64,000 nt of DNA. Origin: Tissierellia bacterium. GTDB taxonomy: Bacteria; Bacillota; Clostridia; Tissierellales; Peptoniphilaceae. A program made the translations under genes and the position numbers. Where the stretch lies: NCBI GenBank assembly GCA_030527425.1, contig JAUNAV010000005.1, positions 1 through 64,000 on the forward strand, in the 5' to 3' direction. Within the stretch, counting starts at the first letter, position 1. The number at the start of each line of letters is the position of its first letter. Below, piece by piece: positions 8,130 through 15,975 of the stretch. The notes under the pieces are model-generated. The model made no database searches. It saw only the letters and a list, made by a program, of their open reading frames with translations, and was not told where the DNA came from.

Positions 8130-9536
8130 ATGGATAGAAAAGGACGCATAGAGGATTTATCTGATTTTATTAAAACTTATTTTGATGAAATTTCAGATTA
8201 TATAAATAAATATCAAAACAAAAACGTCCTGGCAGTTTTTATAACTAGGTTTGCAAGAGAAATGGGTCTATATGTTACAAAAAATAAAGATTTTTGTTTC
8301 ATAAGATCTGGTGAAAAACCGAAGATATTATTAAACCTTAATATTTCAAGTTTTGATAAAAAATCTCCTAAATTTAATACATTAATTGATAAAGACGAGA
8401 GTAAAAAGAAATATAGTTTCTATCATATAAATGAAATTTCAGAAATCTTAGTTATTTTAGCGATAATAAGCTATTGTTCTAATGATTTTGAAATATTAAT
8501 ATCATTTAGCAATGAGCCTTCGATTAATTTCGATAATTTCGATTTTTCAATTGTAAAAAGTAAGAATATAATAAATTTAGATCTTGATACAGATGAATTT
8601 ATAGCTGATTCATCTGCTGCAGGACATATTGTAAATGTTTATATTCCATTTGAAAGAATTTTTGCAAAGGAAAATAGCATTGATTTCAGGCTATCTGTGA
8701 CCAGATTATTAGGAGGCCATTCAGGCTCTGATATAGATAAGATGAGGCAAAATTCTATAAAGCTTATTTTACAAATTTTAAGAAGACTTAAGTCGCATGT
8801 GGATCTGGATATAATTGATATTAATGGAGGTTTAAAGCTAAATACAATTCCTAATCAATCTTATATAGACATTAGTGTAAAGAAAGAATACAAAAATGAT
8901 ATAATTGAGGCTTTTAGGATTGTCAGTGAAGAACAAAATCAGAGAACACTAAAAACTGAACCTGATGTTAATTTTGAAATAAATTGTTTAAATAGAAGTT
9001 CTGATAAAGTAATTAATATAGATGATTTTGATATGATAAATTCATTTATTGAACTTACTCCATCAGGTGTTTATTCTACAGATGATATCACTAAAGAAAT
9101 AGAAAGTTCTATTAATCTTTCAAGGATATCTACTTACAGAAATTTTGCTAAAATTTCAATGTTTATTAGATCATTTAGCAATGAGAAATTAAATGAAATA
9201 TTTGAAAAAATACAAATTGCATCAACTATTGCAAAAGGTAATGTAGAAAAGATTATAGAATATCCTATGTGGAAGAAAGATTCTGAAAATAGATTGGCTC
9301 AGATAATTATTGATAATTATTTAAAAATATATGATAAATCTATTAATATCAAAACTGCGCAAGAAGCCCTTATATGCGGAATATTCAAACAAAAAATTAA
9401 AAACAGCTCAATTGTATCCATGGGTTTAAAATATGAAAAAAATGAAAAAGAGTATAGCATGGATATCGAAGATATAATTAAACAATTTAGTTTACTAAAA
9501 TTGATATTAAACAATCAACAAATGGGTATAATTTAA
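8130..9536 (+). CDS. Degenerate M20/PepD-like protein, probably not a peptidase
   Basis: A 468-residue protein that aligns by eye with aminoacyl-histidine dipeptidase (PepD, family M20C). GGHSGSDID at 195-203 and INGG at 231-234 followed by NTIPNQS match the PepD dimerisation-domain signature, IINLDLD fits the LDSEE region, and LTPSGVYSTD resembles the later PepD loop. The catalytic landmarks are missing: no GHxD metal-binding histidine/aspartate, no GADNG bridging aspartate, no DEE catalytic glutamate (SFSNEPS stands there), and no C-terminal GAHSPDE histidine. The reading frame is long and intact, so this is a conserved non-catalytic homologue rather than a fresh pseudogene. Only the fold is inferred; the role is unknown. 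It lies 9 bases after the parvulin gene. Confidence 0.6.
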   Translation: MDRKGRIEDLSDFIKTYFDEISDYINKYQNKNVLAVFITRFAREMGLYVTKNKDFCFIRSGEKPKILLNLNISSFDKKSPKFNTLIDKDESKKKYSFYHINEISEILVILAIISYCSNDFEILISFSNEPSINFDNFDFSIVKSKNIINLDLDTDEFIADSSAAGHIVNVYIPFERIFAKENSIDFRLSVTRLLGGHSGSDIDKMRQNSIKLILQILRRLKSHVDLDIIDINGGLKLNTIPNQSYIDISVKKEYKNDIIEAFRIVSEEQNQRTLKTEPDVNFEINCLNRSSDKVINIDDFDMINSFIELTPSGVYSTDDITKEIESSINLSRISTYRNFAKISMFIRSFSNEKLNEIFEKIQIASTIAKGNVEKIIEYPMWKKDSENRLAQIIIDNYLKIYDKSINIKTAQEALICGIFKQKIKNSSIVSMGLKYEKNEKEYSMDIEDIIKQFSLLKLILNNQQMGII

Positions 9537-9549
9537 ATAAGGAGTAAAT

Positions 9550-9879
9550 ATGACAAAACATAATGCAAAGTTTGGACTTAACGAATCCAAAGCTATAATT
9601 TCAATAAACCTCGCTGATCAAGAAGTAGAGTGTGCACTTATTGATATTTTTTCGATTGATGATATTAAATATGCTGCTCTAATTGGTTTTGAGACTAATG
9701 AATTATATATTTTTGAGTTAAAAGAGGATGATTTAGATAAGGATAATATACTATTAGAATTTATTGAAGATGAAGATCAGATGAATTTAGTTTATGATCA
9801 ATTTGAAGATTATTGGTCAGATGAAATGATCGATGAAGTCATGGATTCTTATTATGATGAATTAGAAGATGAAGAATAA
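9550..9879 (+). CDS. DUF1292-type small acidic protein
   Basis: A 109-residue, strongly acidic protein resembling the DUF1292/YrzB family: a short beta-rich core (VECALIDIFSIDDIKYAALI, ELYIFEL) followed by an acidic tail rich in D and E. In Firmicutes this family commonly sits near yrvM/yrzL genes, but its function is not known. AAGGAG precedes the start. Its 3' end overlaps the radical SAM gene by 11 bases, implying coupled translation. Confidence 0.68.
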   Translation: MTKHNAKFGLNESKAIISINLADQEVECALIDIFSIDDIKYAALIGFETNELYIFELKEDDLDKDNILLEFIEDEDQMNLVYDQFEDYWSDEMIDEVMDSYYDELEDEE

Positions 9880-10816
9880 TTTACCTTATTATCCAATATC
9901 TGAATATTATAGAAAACACTTTGGTTCAAAAGTATATAAATTGCCCATAAAATTAGATTTAACATGTCCCAATAGAGATGGAACTTTATCTGATAAAGGA
10001 TGTATTTTTTGTGGCGAAAGCGGTGGAAGTTTTGAAAATAGGCCATCTTCTCTTACAATAAAAAGACAACTGGAGTTAAACAAAGCCCATATTGAAAAAA
10101 AGTATAAGGCAAATAAGTTCATAGCTTATTTTCAAAATTTTTCAAATACGTATATGTCCTTGAAAACTTTTAAAGAAATTATAAATGCGTGCAATTTAGA
10201 TTATATTGTCGGCATAGATATATCAACTAGAAGTGATTGTATAAGTGAAGATAAATTAATATTTCTAAAGAAGTTTAAAGAAGAAAATAAAAAGGATATT
10301 ACAATTGAATTAGGGCTTCAAACTGCGAATTATCATACACAGAAAATTCTTAATAGAAAAGAAGACTTAGCGACTTTTATTCGGGCATCAAATTTAATTA
10401 AGAAATATAATTTGAAGATATGCACTCATGTCATACTTTCTCTACCATGGGATGATCTCATTGATGTTAAACAAACAGCTAGAATAATAAAAGCATTAGA
10501 TATTGATTTTGTAAAGATTCATTCGCTATATATAACAAAGGATACTGAGCTTTCTAATATGTATCAAAATTCCAAGCTTAAGATGATTTCGCAAGAAGAA
10601 TTTGTAATTAGAGTAAGTGAATTTTTAAAGAGAATTGATAAAAATTGTGCAGTCGAAAGATTATTAGCTAGAGCTCCAAAAGAGGAAAGTGTATTTTGCA
10701 ATTGGGATAAATCCTGGTGGGTTATTCGAGATCATATTATAGATTATATGAATGAGAATAATATCAAACAAGGTATAATAGATATAAAAAGAGACTTTGA
10801 AAAAATAGGAGGATAA
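9869..10816 (+). CDS. YhcC-type radical SAM protein (TIGR01212-like)
   Basis: A 315-residue radical SAM protein. The cluster cysteines are Cys33, Cys45 and Cys48 in CPNRDGTLSDKGCIFCG, a long-spaced CX11CXXC pattern typical of the YhcC group rather than the usual CX3CX2C. IELGLQT (about 149-155) and the downstream GIDISTRSDCI segment match that family. Substrate and product are unknown; genetic data on relatives are limited. It begins inside the 3' end of the DUF1292 gene and is followed within 3 bases by a P-loop gene, so all three are probably one transcript. Confidence 0.84.
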   Translation: MKNNLPYYPISEYYRKHFGSKVYKLPIKLDLTCPNRDGTLSDKGCIFCGESGGSFENRPSSLTIKRQLELNKAHIEKKYKANKFIAYFQNFSNTYMSLKTFKEIINACNLDYIVGIDISTRSDCISEDKLIFLKKFKEENKKDITIELGLQTANYHTQKILNRKEDLATFIRASNLIKKYNLKICTHVILSLPWDDLIDVKQTARIIKALDIDFVKIHSLYITKDTELSNMYQNSKLKMISQEEFVIRVSEFLKRIDKNCAVERLLARAPKEESVFCNWDKSWWVIRDHIIDYMNENNIKQGIIDIKRDFEKIGG

Positions 10817-10818
10817 AG

Positions 10819-11247
10819 ATGATTAAATTAGTATTAGGACCTTCAGGTAGCGGGAAAACAAAATGGTTAATAGATCAAGCTAATGAAGAAAGAAAAAATG
10901 GAAATAAAAATATAGTTTTTGTAGATAGTGACGATAAGCATATTTTTACTCTAGATTATAGTGTTAGATTGATTAATGCAAGCGACTATCTAGTTAATAC
11001 TGTAGAAGGTTTTTTAGGCTTCATTGGTGGCATACTCGCTCGTGATTATGATATAGGAAAAATTTATATTGATGGAATTTATGATATCGTTGATATAAAT
11101 AAAGAAAATATTCATAAATTATCTGAAGGACTAAAAGAATTGTCTAAAAAATGTGAAGCTGATATTTATCTTGGATTAGATTGGCACAAAGAAGATGTTC
11201 CAAGTGATTTAAGTGAAGAGATTCACGAATTAAAAATAGAAGGTTAA
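10819..11247 (+). CDS. Small P-loop ATP-binding protein of unknown function
   Basis: A 142-residue protein with Walker A GPSGSGKT at 7-14 and a Walker-B-like hydrophobic strand ending in acid (IGKIYIDGIYD). The remainder has no feature I recognise. The size and layout resemble short RecA-like or thymidine-kinase-like P-loop folds, but there is no zinc ribbon as in thymidine kinase. It ends 6 bases before the strong terminator at 11254, so it is the last gene of the unit that begins upstream. A nucleotide-binding role is supported; anything beyond that would be a guess. Confidence 0.72.
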   Translation: MIKLVLGPSGSGKTKWLIDQANEERKNGNKNIVFVDSDDKHIFTLDYSVRLINASDYLVNTVEGFLGFIGGILARDYDIGKIYIDGIYDIVDINKENIHKLSEGLKELSKKCEADIYLGLDWHKEDVPSDLSEEIHELKIEG

Positions 11248-11253
11248 AAAGTG

Positions 11254-11280
11254 GCCGTCTCTTATGTGAGACGGCTTTTT
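11254..11280 (+). terminator. Strong intrinsic terminator
   Basis: GCCGTCTC (11254-11261) and GAGACGGC (11268-11275) form a GC-rich 8-bp stem with a 6-base loop followed by five T. It stands out from the AT-rich background. The next gene starts only 9 bases past it, with no visible promoter between. Confidence 0.88.
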
Positions 11281-11289
11281 AGGATATAT

Positions 11290-11829
11290 ATGTTAAGTGA
11301 TAATGAAAAATTAAAACAATTTAATAAATTTAGAAAAGAATCTATTGAAATGCTAAAGGATCTAAAAATTACAAAGAATGAATTTTTAGATAAAAATTAT
11401 GAATACATACAAAAAATTAATCTCAAGCCCTTCTCAAAAATAGATTCTCTTGATAAAGCCATCTATAATTATCAATACTATAATATACTAGCAAAAAGAT
11501 CTAATAATATGGCACTAAAGACAAGAGATAAACATAAAAAAATGTATAAGAGATTGATAAATCAAAGGGAAAATTATTATTGTCTAAAAGATGAAGCAAC
11601 TATTTCAATTCTTGATATCATTAAATATAAAGAGATAGAGAGCTATTTTATCAATGTAAAGAGTAAAAGGCTGACAGGTAAGATTTTTGAAATAAATGCA
11701 TTTGGATTAGACAAGGTGATATTACATTCTAAAAATCCCAGAATATTAAAAAAACTTAAAGAGAATAATGTATTTGATGATAAAAAAAGGGATTCTTTAA
11801 TTGATTCATATGTAAATAGAGCTTATTAA
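11290..11829 (+). CDS. Conserved uncharacterised protein (possibly DUF6648)
   Basis: A 179-residue basic, helix-rich protein with no signal peptide or membrane segment. I do not recognise a catalytic motif. Size and composition recall the DUF6648 family of clostridia, but this is only an impression. The frame is open from a GTG at 11251, which would place the terminator stem inside the coding region; ATG 11290, preceded by AGGA at 11281-11284, avoids this and is preferred. It lies directly after a strong terminator and before an RluA-type pseudouridine synthase (8-base gap). Confidence 0.62.
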   Translation: MLSDNEKLKQFNKFRKESIEMLKDLKITKNEFLDKNYEYIQKINLKPFSKIDSLDKAIYNYQYYNILAKRSNNMALKTRDKHKKMYKRLINQRENYYCLKDEATISILDIIKYKEIESYFINVKSKRLTGKIFEINAFGLDKVILHSKNPRILKKLKENNVFDDKKRDSLIDSYVNRAY

Positions 11830-11837
11830 GGAGTTAT

Positions 11838-12797
11838 ATGTTAAAAATTGAGGTTACTTTAAATGATGCAAATCAAAGATTTGATAGATATTTAAAAAAA
11901 TTATTTGAAAATGCCCCTTTAAGTGCTATCTATAAAAATCTTCGAAAGAAGAATTTTAAGATAAATGATAAAAGGGCAAAAAAAGATGACTTTGTCAATA
12001 AAGGGGATATAATTACAATGTATATCTCAAAAGACAATTATGAAAAATGGACTAAAGATAAAAAAACACATATATTTGAAGAAAAATTAAATGTCGTTTA
12101 TGAAGATGAAAATTTAATCATAATGGACAAGCCAAAAGGAATATTATCTCATAGCGCTTCAAAGAGCGATTATGGAAATAATATGCTTGATTATATGCTC
12201 TCTTACCTTTATAGAACTAAGGCAGTAAATCCTAAAGATAAAACTTTTACTCCAGCGCTTGTAAATAGACTTGATAGAAATACACAAGGTTTATTAATTG
12301 GAGCAAAAAATCATGAAAGTTTGATTTGTTTGAACAAAGCTATAAAAAATAGACTTATAGACAAATACTATCTTACAATTACAAAAGGGAAAATATCTAA
12401 AGAATACAGGTCTAATTTAAAGATTTCAAAAAATGAAAATAGAAATAAAGTAAAAGCAGACGATGATGGATTAGATATTGTGACAGAATTTAAACCATTA
12501 GAGTATAAAAATGGTTACTCATTAGTTCAATGTAAGCTTATAACGGGTAAGACCCATCAAATTAGATATTCATTAAAAAATAATAATACACCTATAATTG
12601 GTGATAGAAAATATGGCGATAAGCACTTAAATGAAATGCTTTATAGAAAATTTAAACTCAAAAACCAATTGCTTTTGGCTTATAAATTAAAGTTTAATCA
12701 TATAAAAGGGCTTGAATATTTGGAAAATAAGACTTTTACTTCTAATCAATTAGAAGATTTTAATAAATTAAAGGATATGGTTTTTAATGAAAAATAA
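11838..12797 (+). CDS. RluA-family pseudouridine synthase
   Basis: A 319-residue protein with an N-terminal S4 RNA-binding domain (about 1-70) and a pseudouridine synthase catalytic domain. The catalytic aspartate is Asp146 in NRLDRNTQGL; most relatives have HRLDRxTSG, so the first position is Asn here. Later KTHQIRYSL and GDRKYGD are the standard RluA substrate/structural motifs. It converts uridines in 23S rRNA or tRNA, but the target position cannot be assigned from sequence. AAGGAG precedes the ATG. Its 3' end overlaps the nucleoside kinase gene by 11 bases. Confidence 0.88.
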   Translation: MLKIEVTLNDANQRFDRYLKKLFENAPLSAIYKNLRKKNFKINDKRAKKDDFVNKGDIITMYISKDNYEKWTKDKKTHIFEEKLNVVYEDENLIIMDKPKGILSHSASKSDYGNNMLDYMLSYLYRTKAVNPKDKTFTPALVNRLDRNTQGLLIGAKNHESLICLNKAIKNRLIDKYYLTITKGKISKEYRSNLKISKNENRNKVKADDDGLDIVTEFKPLEYKNGYSLVQCKLITGKTHQIRYSLKNNNTPIIGDRKYGDKHLNEMLYRKFKLKNQLLLAYKLKFNHIKGLEYLENKTFTSNQLEDFNKLKDMVFNEK

Positions 12798-14391
12798 TGA
12801 ATTTGTTGCTGTAAGAAAAATAAAGTTATTAGACTTTGTAAAAGAAAATAATATTAAAAATTCAATTGCTGCAAAAGTAGACAATGAACTTGTAAGTTTA
12901 AATACTATTGTTAAAAAAGATCAAAAATTTGAAATTATTGATAAGTATTCAAAGTGGGGACGAAAAATTTATGCAAATACTCTAAGTTTAGTATTTATTC
13001 TTGCTGTTAAAGAAGTCTTTGATAATATTAGAGTAAATATTGAATATACAATAGGACAAGGTCTATATGCAACTATTGATAATGCACATATTGACCATAA
13101 TTCAATTGAAAAAATAGATGAAAAAATAAAAGAATTGATTAAAAGAAATATAACCATAGAAAAAGAGGTAGTTTCTTATAAAGTCGCAAGAAGTTTATTT
13201 AAAGCTGAAGGATATGAAGAAAAAATAGAACTTATTGACAGCTTAAATAAAAAAGAAGTGGAGATTTATATTGTCGATGGCAAGGTGTTTACTTTTGATA
13301 ATATACTTGCCCCCAATACTTCTTTTATTGATAAATTTGAGTTGATAAATTATTATCCAGGAGTTATTATACAATATCCAGGAAGTGATGGTAAAATTTC
13401 AAAATTTGTTGAGCAAGCAAAAATTGCAAAGACATTTTCAGTTTCTAGAAAATGGACAGAAACAATGAATATTAATTTTGCGGGCAAATTAAATGAATAT
13501 GTATTAAATGATCAAATTGATTATTTGGTTAAAGTCAATGAAGCATATTACAACAATCAATTAGCTAATTGCGCAAGTAAAATTGCTAGTCAAGATGATT
13601 TAAATATAATATTAATAGCAGGACCTTCCTCTTCAGGAAAGACTACAACTGCGTCAAAATTAGCTATTCAATTAGGTGTTTTCGGAAAAAAAGCTTTAGT
13701 GATATCAACCGATGATTACTTTCTTGATCGAGATAAAACGCCTATTAAAGAAAATGGTGTTAAGGACTATGAAAATATAAATGCAATTGATCTAGAGAAA
13801 TTAAATAAAGACCTTCTGTGTCTTCTCGAAGGAGAAAGAATTACTCTACCAAAATATGATTTTATCTCTGGTAAAAGCAAAAGAGAAGGAGAAACAATAA
13901 AATTAGATGGAAGACATCCTATAATTATTGAAGGCATACATAGCCTTAATCCAAAACTTTCATCACAAATACCAGAAAAACACAAATTTAAAATATATGT
14001 TTCAGCACTAACACAGATTAATATAGACTCACATAATAGAATCAGTACTTCAAATTCAAGGCTTATTAGAAGAATTGTAAGAGATAATAATTTCAGGGGC
14101 AATTCCTGTGAAGAGACCTTAAAAATGTGGCCTGATGTAAGAGAAGGAGAAAATAAATATATTTTCCCTTATCAAGAAAATGCTGATTTTTATATGGATA
14201 CTTCTTTAGTTTATGAATTTAATGCCTTAAAAAAAGATGCTATGGAGAATTTAAAAAATATTAAAAAAGATTCGCCATATTATCTTAAAGCAAAGGAATT
14301 AATTGATCTATTAAATAATTTTGTAGAAATGAAAAACAACTTTGTTATACCAACAGACTCAATACTTAGAGAATTTTTAGGAGGAAAATAA
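12787..14391 (+). CDS. Uridine kinase-like nucleoside kinase with TGS and ThrRS-like domains
   Basis: A 534-residue three-part protein. Residues 1-60 look like a TGS domain. Residues about 60-240 resemble the second additional domain of threonyl/alanyl-tRNA synthetases. The C-terminal part is a uridine/phosphoribulokinase-type kinase with Walker A GPSSSGKTT (279-287), ISTDDYFLDRDKTP and IIEGIHSLNP. This arrangement is known in clostridia and thermophiles as nucleoside kinase. The kinase reaction (ATP-dependent phosphorylation of a nucleoside such as uridine) is inferred; why it carries synthetase-type domains is unclear. It overlaps the pseudouridine synthase by 11 bases and shares one base of its stop with the next gene's ATG. 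Confidence 0.82.
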   Translation: MKNNEFVAVRKIKLLDFVKENNIKNSIAAKVDNELVSLNTIVKKDQKFEIIDKYSKWGRKIYANTLSLVFILAVKEVFDNIRVNIEYTIGQGLYATIDNAHIDHNSIEKIDEKIKELIKRNITIEKEVVSYKVARSLFKAEGYEEKIELIDSLNKKEVEIYIVDGKVFTFDNILAPNTSFIDKFELINYYPGVIIQYPGSDGKISKFVEQAKIAKTFSVSRKWTETMNINFAGKLNEYVLNDQIDYLVKVNEAYYNNQLANCASKIASQDDLNIILIAGPSSSGKTTTASKLAIQLGVFGKKALVISTDDYFLDRDKTPIKENGVKDYENINAIDLEKLNKDLLCLLEGERITLPKYDFISGKSKREGETIKLDGRHPIIIEGIHSLNPKLSSQIPEKHKFKIYVSALTQINIDSHNRISTSNSRLIRRIVRDNNFRGNSCEETLKMWPDVREGENKYIFPYQENADFYMDTSLVYEFNALKKDAMENLKNIKKDSPYYLKAKELIDLLNNFVEMKNNFVIPTDSILREFLGGK

Positions 14392-15290
14392 TGGAATATG
14401 TCATTGGTGTGGATATAGGTGGAACAAAAATAAATGCTGCTTTTATAAATGAAGAGGGAGAAATAATTAATAAAGTAAAAGTTAAAACAAATGCTGATAA
14501 AGGTAAAGATGAGGTTTTAAATAATATAAAAACAGCCATTAATAAACTACCTTTAGATAAAGCTAAAGCAATAGGAATAGGAACACCCGGGTTTATTGAT
14601 TCAGAAAATGGTATTGTGACATTTGCTGGAAATATTAATGGATGGACAGGACTTAATCTCAAAAAAGAAATAGAAAAATTTGTTTCAATACCAGTATATG
14701 TAGAAAATGATGCTAATATAGCACTATTATGTGAAAAATGGATTGGAGCTTGCAAAGAATTTAAAAATGTAGTAATGATAACTCTAGGTACAGGACTAGG
14801 AGGAGCAGTGCTTATAAATGATAATACCATGCTATATGGAAGCCATTTTCAAGGGGCGGAATTAGGTCATATGATTATGTATCCTGGTGGAAGAGAATGC
14901 ACTTGTGGCCAAAAAGGATGTGCTGAAAGCTATTGTGCCGGAAGAGCCATTACAAGACATTATTTTGAACTTACTGGCTATAATTTATCTGGAGATGAAA
15001 TTTTTTCTAGAGTTGACTTTGATCAAGCAGCCAAGAAAGTTTTGGATGATTATGTTTATGATCTAGCTAATTATCTTTCCACATTGAGAAATATTTTTGA
15101 TCCTGATGTAATAGTAATTGGCGGAGGAGTTATAAACTCAAGAGAAATTTGGTGGGATCTGATGATTGAAAATTATAAAAAAATATGTAATAAGCCAGAT
15201 GAGGTTAAAATAGTATCTGCTAGATATCTTAACGATTCGGGAGTGATTGGGGCAGCAAAAGTTGCCTTTGATAGGAGTAAAGATGAATAA
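14391..15290 (+). CDS. glcK: ROK-family glucokinase
   Basis: A 299-residue ROK kinase. DIGGTK at 8-13 is the ATP phosphate-binding loop; GTPGFID and ENDANIA are the sugar-site motifs; GAELGHM and CTCGQKGCAES (Cys170, Cys172, Cys177) give the histidine/cysteine zinc site characteristic of ROK sugar kinases. Glucose phosphorylation is the most likely activity by overall similarity to glucokinases, although other hexoses or N-acetyl sugars are possible within the family. The start overlaps the previous stop by one base (TAATG), preceded by AGGAGG. Its last 8 bases overlap the response regulator gene. Confidence 0.85.
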   Translation: MEYVIGVDIGGTKINAAFINEEGEIINKVKVKTNADKGKDEVLNNIKTAINKLPLDKAKAIGIGTPGFIDSENGIVTFAGNINGWTGLNLKKEIEKFVSIPVYVENDANIALLCEKWIGACKEFKNVVMITLGTGLGGAVLINDNTMLYGSHFQGAELGHMIMYPGGRECTCGQKGCAESYCAGRAITRHYFELTGYNLSGDEIFSRVDFDQAAKKVLDDYVYDLANYLSTLRNIFDPDVIVIGGGVINSREIWWDLMIENYKKICNKPDEVKIVSARYLNDSGVIGAAKVAFDRSKDE

Positions 15291-15975
15291 AAGAATATTA
15301 ATTGTTGATGATGAAGAACATATAAGACAATTTACAAGAATAAATCTTGAATATGCTGGATTTGATATTATAGAGGCTCCAACTGGAGAAGATGCAATAG
15401 AATTATGTGAACAAAAAAATCCAGCGGTGGTTATTTTGGATATTATGTTACCTGGTATTGATGGATTTGAGGTTTGTAAAATTCTTAGAGAAAAATATCC
15501 AAAGCTTGGAATTATAATGGTAACAGCAAAAAGTCAAGATGTTGATAAAATTTTAGGATTACAACAAGGAACAGACGATTATATTATAAAACCATTCAAT
15601 CCTCAAGAGCTAGTTTTAAGAATACAATCTTTAATTAGAAGAATAAATATAGATGAAATAGAAGAAGAAAGCAGCGAAAATAAAATAATTGATGGTATAT
15701 TTAAACTTGATTTGTACTCTAGATCTTTCTATAAAAATAATAAAGAAATAGATGTTACTCCTACTGAATTTACTATTTTAAAAAATTTTATAGAAAGAAA
15801 AGGCAAGGCATTGACTAGAGAAGAAATTATGAAAGCTACATGGGGAGAAGAATACAGCGCAGATACAAAAATAGTCGATGTTAATATAAGAAGAATTCGT
15901 GCGAAAATAGAGGAAAATCCAGCAAAGCCAGAATATTTAGAGACTGTTTGGGGTACAGGCTATAGATGGAGTTAA
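15283..15975 (+). CDS. OmpR/PhoB-family response regulator
   Basis: A 230-residue response regulator. The receiver domain (1-120) has the acidic pair at 9-10, phospho-acceptor Asp53 in ILDIMLPGIDGFEV and the conserved lysine in IIKPFNPQ. The C-terminal winged helix (about 135-230) has DVTPTEFTIL and the transactivation/recognition region VDVNIRRIRAKIE ending in VWGTGYRW. An upstream ATG at 15247 lies within glcK; ATG 15283 has AGGAG at 15273-15277. It overlaps the histidine kinase gene by 10 bases, forming a cognate pair. The signal and targets are unknown. There is no clear WalR-operon context (no yycHI), so I do not call it walR. Confidence 0.92.
   Translation: MNKRILIVDDEEHIRQFTRINLEYAGFDIIEAPTGEDAIELCEQKNPAVVILDIMLPGIDGFEVCKILREKYPKLGIIMVTAKSQDVDKILGLQQGTDDYIIKPFNPQELVLRIQSLIRRINIDEIEEESSENKIIDGIFKLDLYSRSFYKNNKEIDVTPTEFTILKNFIERKGKALTREEIMKATWGEEYSADTKIVDVNIRRIRAKIEENPAKPEYLETVWGTGYRWS

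Noticed and set aside
8130..9536. Calling this gene pepD, an active dipeptidase
   Set aside because: The GHxD, GADNG, DEE and GAHS motifs needed for the two-metal site are absent.
14366..14830. A long frame antisense to glcK
   Set aside because: It shadows a clear ROK kinase gene on the other strand. The hydrophobic, Ser/Pro-rich translation is typical of antisense frames in AT-rich genes.
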